In this document: positions 61,922 through 64,000 of the stretch, in pieces
Numbering within the stretch: position 1 is the first letter of the stretch
How the letters are laid out: each line of letters begins with the position of its first letter
From: Hwanghaeella grinnelliae
GTDB lineage: Bacteria > Pseudomonadota > Alphaproteobacteria > UBA8366 > Aestuariispiraceae
Length of the DNA: 64,000 nt
Reading direction: 5' to 3'
Assembly (NCBI RefSeq): GCF_004005845.1
Contig: NZ_SADE01000001.1
Coordinates: 1,054,001-1,118,000 of the forward strand
Position numbers and translations under genes: made by a program
The notes under the pieces: generated by a model
The model's database searches: none
What the model was told of the DNA's origin: nothing
Seen by the model: only the letters and a program-made list of their open reading frames with translations

Positions 61922-62596
61922 ATGGTCAAACATTTGGGGCTTGCTGGTGACGGCGATGAATTGGACTTGGTTGACGATATTGAGGAGGCGTTCCGTGTTC
62001 GCTTCGCGCTGGAAGCTTTAGAAGCGGTCCGAACTGTTGGAGAGTTGTTTGAACACCTGGAAGATCGTCGGCCCAAGAATATTGATGCCGGGGGGCGTTG
62101 TGCTACCGCGATGTGCTTCTACAGACTGCGAAAAGCACTCCAGCCCTATGCAGCGGTGCAACTAAGGCCCGACACTCCTATCGAAGAATTGCGAGGAATT
62201 TCGGGCCGAAAGCTTCGGCAATTGATTTCGTCCGAAGATGGCCTGCAGCCTCCTATGTTTCACCTATCCAGAATTTCATGGGCCGCTTTGTTCTCCGCTA
62301 TTGCGTTCGGGCTTCTTGCTCTGTTTGCTCATTGGCCTTGGTACATAGCTTGTTTGAGCATGATTTTGTTTTGCTTCCTGTGCTACATGGCGCCAATTCG
62401 ACTGCCGGAGGACGTGAGGACTCTAGGAGACCTGGCGAAAATGCTAACAACAACATCGATTGGTAGCCTAGTTGAGCGAGGCGCACGATTGGGACGGGAT
62501 GAAGCTTGGGACATCTACCTTGAACTGCTTGCTCGTCACACCGGTATTCCTAAGCAACTGATCATGCGTGATACTTACCTAATTGATGCTAGCTAG
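61922..62596 (+). CDS. Membrane protein with acyl-carrier-like N-terminal domain lacking the serine
   Basis: A 224-residue protein, function unknown. Residues 1-45 resemble an acyl carrier protein helix bundle (LDLVDDIEEAFRVRFALEAL, then VRTVGELFEHLED), but the position of the phosphopantetheine Ser in the usual D-S-L is Glu (D-E-L), so it cannot be charged. Two adjacent membrane helices follow at about 118-160 (WAALFSAIAFGLLALF, WYIACLSMILFCFLCYMAP). The C-terminal part has a second carrier-like TLGDLAKML stretch and WDIYLELLARHTGIPKQLIM. GTG 61919 or ATG 61922 may start it. Such proteins occur among toxin-immunity neighbourhoods, which fits its position. Confidence 0.55.
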   Translation: MVKHLGLAGDGDELDLVDDIEEAFRVRFALEALEAVRTVGELFEHLEDRRPKNIDAGGRCATAMCFYRLRKALQPYAAVQLRPDTPIEELRGISGRKLRQLISSEDGLQPPMFHLSRISWAALFSAIAFGLLALFAHWPWYIACLSMILFCFLCYMAPIRLPEDVRTLGDLAKMLTTTSIGSLVERGARLGRDEAWDIYLELLARHTGIPKQLIMRDTYLIDAS

Positions 62597-62632
62597 CTGC
62601 ATCCGCGCTGGCGGAGGAACCGTTGGTGTGTG

Positions 62633-63820
62633 TTAAACCACCGCTTCTTCCAAAAACTTCTCGCCCGCCGCGATGCGATCGAAGCGGAAGGCGGATAGGT
62701 CCAGGGTTTCGAATTTTCCGGTTACGATGAGTTCGGAAAGGGCGCGGCCCACCGCCGGGCTTTGCTGAATGCCGTGGCCGCTGAAGCCGTTCGCGAAGAA
62801 GAGGTTGGTGATTTCGGGGTGCGGGCCGATGACCGCGTTGTGGTCGAACAGGTTCATGTCATACATGCCGGCCCAGAAGTTCACGACTTTCAGCGCTTCG
62901 AATTTGGAACAGCGTTCCGCCATAACGGGCCAAATCTCGTTTTCGAACCAGGCATGGTCGACCTCGAAATCGTCGTCTTCGACCTCCGGGTCGTTGTCTT
63001 CGTCCGGTGATTTTCCGCAAACGAAGTATTGTCCCTCCGGCCGCCAATAGACGCCGGTATGGTCGATCAGCAGGGGATGGCCCGGGATCTGTTCCTTGAT
63101 GTCGACGACAAAGACGCTGCGCTTGCGCGGACGCACCGGCAGGTCGGCCCCGGCCATCGCCGCGACCTTGCCGCCGCGATACCCCGCCGCGTTGACGACG
63201 ATTCCCGCCGACAGGGTTTCGCCGCCCTTTAGATGGACCGCCGTCACTTTGTTGCCGTCGCGGTCGATGCCCACTGCCTCGTCGTCGAAATAGGTCGCGC
63301 CCAAGGCGCGCGCCTTGCGCCGAAAAGCCTGTAAAAGGGCGAAGGGATCGATCCAGCCTTCATTCGCGGTGCCAAAGGAACCGAGCGAAATGCCTTCCAG
63401 GTTCAGCCAGGGAAATTTCACGGCCATTGCATCGGCATCGAGCAGCGTGACAGGCGCGTTCTCACGGTTCTGGATATCGTGGATTCGGCGCATACCGTCT
63501 TCCATCCCCGGCGTGCCCAGGAACAGATATCCCTGTTTCTTGAAGCCCACATCCGGGCGGTCGCCGTCGACTTCCAACAGATCGCCGATCTCGGCCAGGA
63601 ACTCCGCGGTATATTGGGAGATCTTGATGTTTTCCGGCGTGGTGAACTGTTGCCTGACACCGCCCAGCGAGCGGGGCGCGGAGGCGTATTCATAGGTCTG
63701 GTCGCGCTCGATCACCGCGATACTGCCGGTGAAATCGGGCCGGTTGGACAGGAAATAGGCGATGGCGCTGCCGATCACCCCGCCGCCGATGACGACGACA
63801 TCGAATGCCTTGCTGGTCAT
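62633..63820 (-). CDS. FAD-dependent oxidoreductase, DAO (glycine/D-amino acid oxidase) family
   Basis: A 395-residue flavoprotein. The FAD motif is VVVIGGGVIGSAIAYFLSNR at residues 8-27, preceded by a short strand. Other segments are SAPRSLGGVRQQFTTPENIK, GTANEGWIDPFALLQAFRRK, IVVNAAGYRGGKVAAMAGAD, and the C-terminal FANGFSGHGIQQSPAVGRAL. Sarcosine oxidase, dimethylglycine oxidase and FOXRED1-type proteins are relatives, so an N-methylated or secondary amine is a possible substrate. It reads leftward from near the window edge, and its 3' end is duplicated at 61749-61793. No partner subunits are visible. Confidence 0.87.
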   Translation of the reverse strand: MTSKAFDVVVIGGGVIGSAIAYFLSNRPDFTGSIAVIERDQTYEYASAPRSLGGVRQQFTTPENIKISQYTAEFLAEIGDLLEVDGDRPDVGFKKQGYLFLGTPGMEDGMRRIHDIQNRENAPVTLLDADAMAVKFPWLNLEGISLGSFGTANEGWIDPFALLQAFRRKARALGATYFDDEAVGIDRDGNKVTAVHLKGGETLSAGIVVNAAGYRGGKVAAMAGADLPVRPRKRSVFVVDIKEQIPGHPLLIDHTGVYWRPEGQYFVCGKSPDEDNDPEVEDDDFEVDHAWFENEIWPVMAERCSKFEALKVVNFWAGMYDMNLFDHNAVIGPHPEITNLFFANGFSGHGIQQSPAVGRALSELIVTGKFETLDLSAFRFDRIAAGEKFLEEAVV

Positions 63821-64000
63821 GAAAACGGATCACCATAAGAACGCGTGAATATTGGCTGCGGCGGGGCCGCCCTTGCCCACTCTAGGCGCGGTTTGGGGGA
63901 CTTTTCCAGTCCTGTGACACCGGGGAAGCACATAAGTTTCCCTTCAGGGTTTCACCGGGACTTGATGTAGCATGAGGATTGCATTCTAGTACGCGTCGAG
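63821..64000. other. Window edge, nothing recognised
   Basis: These 180 bp upstream of the flavoprotein gene show no gene or clear signal; they probably contain its promoter. Confidence 0.4.

Overview
The window looks like about 64 kb of chromosome from a marine-type alphaproteobacterium, probably of the Rhodospirillales sort. The reasons are a moderately high G+C content judged by eye, a DUF1127 protein, a DUF2948 gene directly behind murA, a DUF1185 (AA_synth) gene, many peptide and amine ABC transporters, and a homogentisate dioxygenase of the short kind. No phage, IS element, transposase or CRISPR array was seen. The species cannot be named from the sequence alone.

Layout. 1-7355: the 3' end of a gamma-glutamyltransferase gene, then a complete five-gene peptide-type ABC transporter operon. 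7463-15229: mixed genes, namely an FMN/Fe-S/FAD ene-reductase, a Sel1/SPOR envelope protein, a PAS sensor kinase, an EamA transporter, a DUF1127 protein, a LysR regulator and a metallophosphoesterase. 15450-35428: a 20 kb catabolic island in two divergent arms. The leftward arm encodes a RidA protein, an alpha/beta hydrolase, a flavin reductase, an internally deleted CoA-transferase, a methylsuccinyl-CoA dehydrogenase-like flavoprotein and a DUF1185 protein. The rightward arm encodes an aldehyde dehydrogenase, a luciferase-like monooxygenase, an enoyl-CoA hydratase and a carnitine dehydrogenase-like enzyme. A CdhR-like regulator, a BKACE (beta-keto acid cleavage) enzyme, a polyamine-type ABC transporter, an acyl-CoA dehydrogenase, an ADP-forming acyl-CoA synthetase and a beta-lactamase-fold hydrolase follow. 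35469-41113: an XRE-cupin regulator and a four-gene block for glutamate-synthase-like subunits plus a GlnT/GmaS ligase (the N-methylglutamate synthase type), ending at a decayed oxidoreductase. 41549-52545: a MarR-controlled divergon with a leftward operon of creatininase-like, ketopantoate-reductase-like, SDR, M20 peptidase and EamA genes, and a rightward five-gene dipeptide ABC transporter. 52668-57854: tRNA-Thr, a sulfotransferase gene with a tandem fragment of itself, then housekeeping dcd, murA and DUF2948. 58059-60282: homogentisate dioxygenase and fumarylacetoacetase. 60735-62596: a lower-G+C patch of three orphan genes, two of them immunity-protein-like, next to a duplicated scrap of the last gene, a D-amino-acid-oxidase-fold flavoprotein.

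How the genes work together. The common theme is uptake and oxidation of nitrogen-containing organic solutes. Each transporter sits beside hydrolases or dehydrogenases likely to act on its cargo. The 15-35 kb island is the best candidate for an undescribed system. It combines relatives of four Rut pyrimidine-pathway proteins (monooxygenase, flavin reductase, RidA, alpha/beta hydrolase) with a carnitine-type chain of CoA ligase, acyl-CoA dehydrogenase, hydratase, 3-hydroxy dehydrogenase and BKACE, plus its own importer and two regulators. Its substrate cannot be read from the sequence; a betaine-like or cyclic amide compound is the inference.

Regulatory DNA that can be seen: stem-loops behind the binding-protein gene in all three ABC operons, two near-identical palindromes between marR and its divergent transporter, a related palindrome and a three-copy 14-bp repeat before hmgA, and a terminator-like hairpin before glnT/gmaS.
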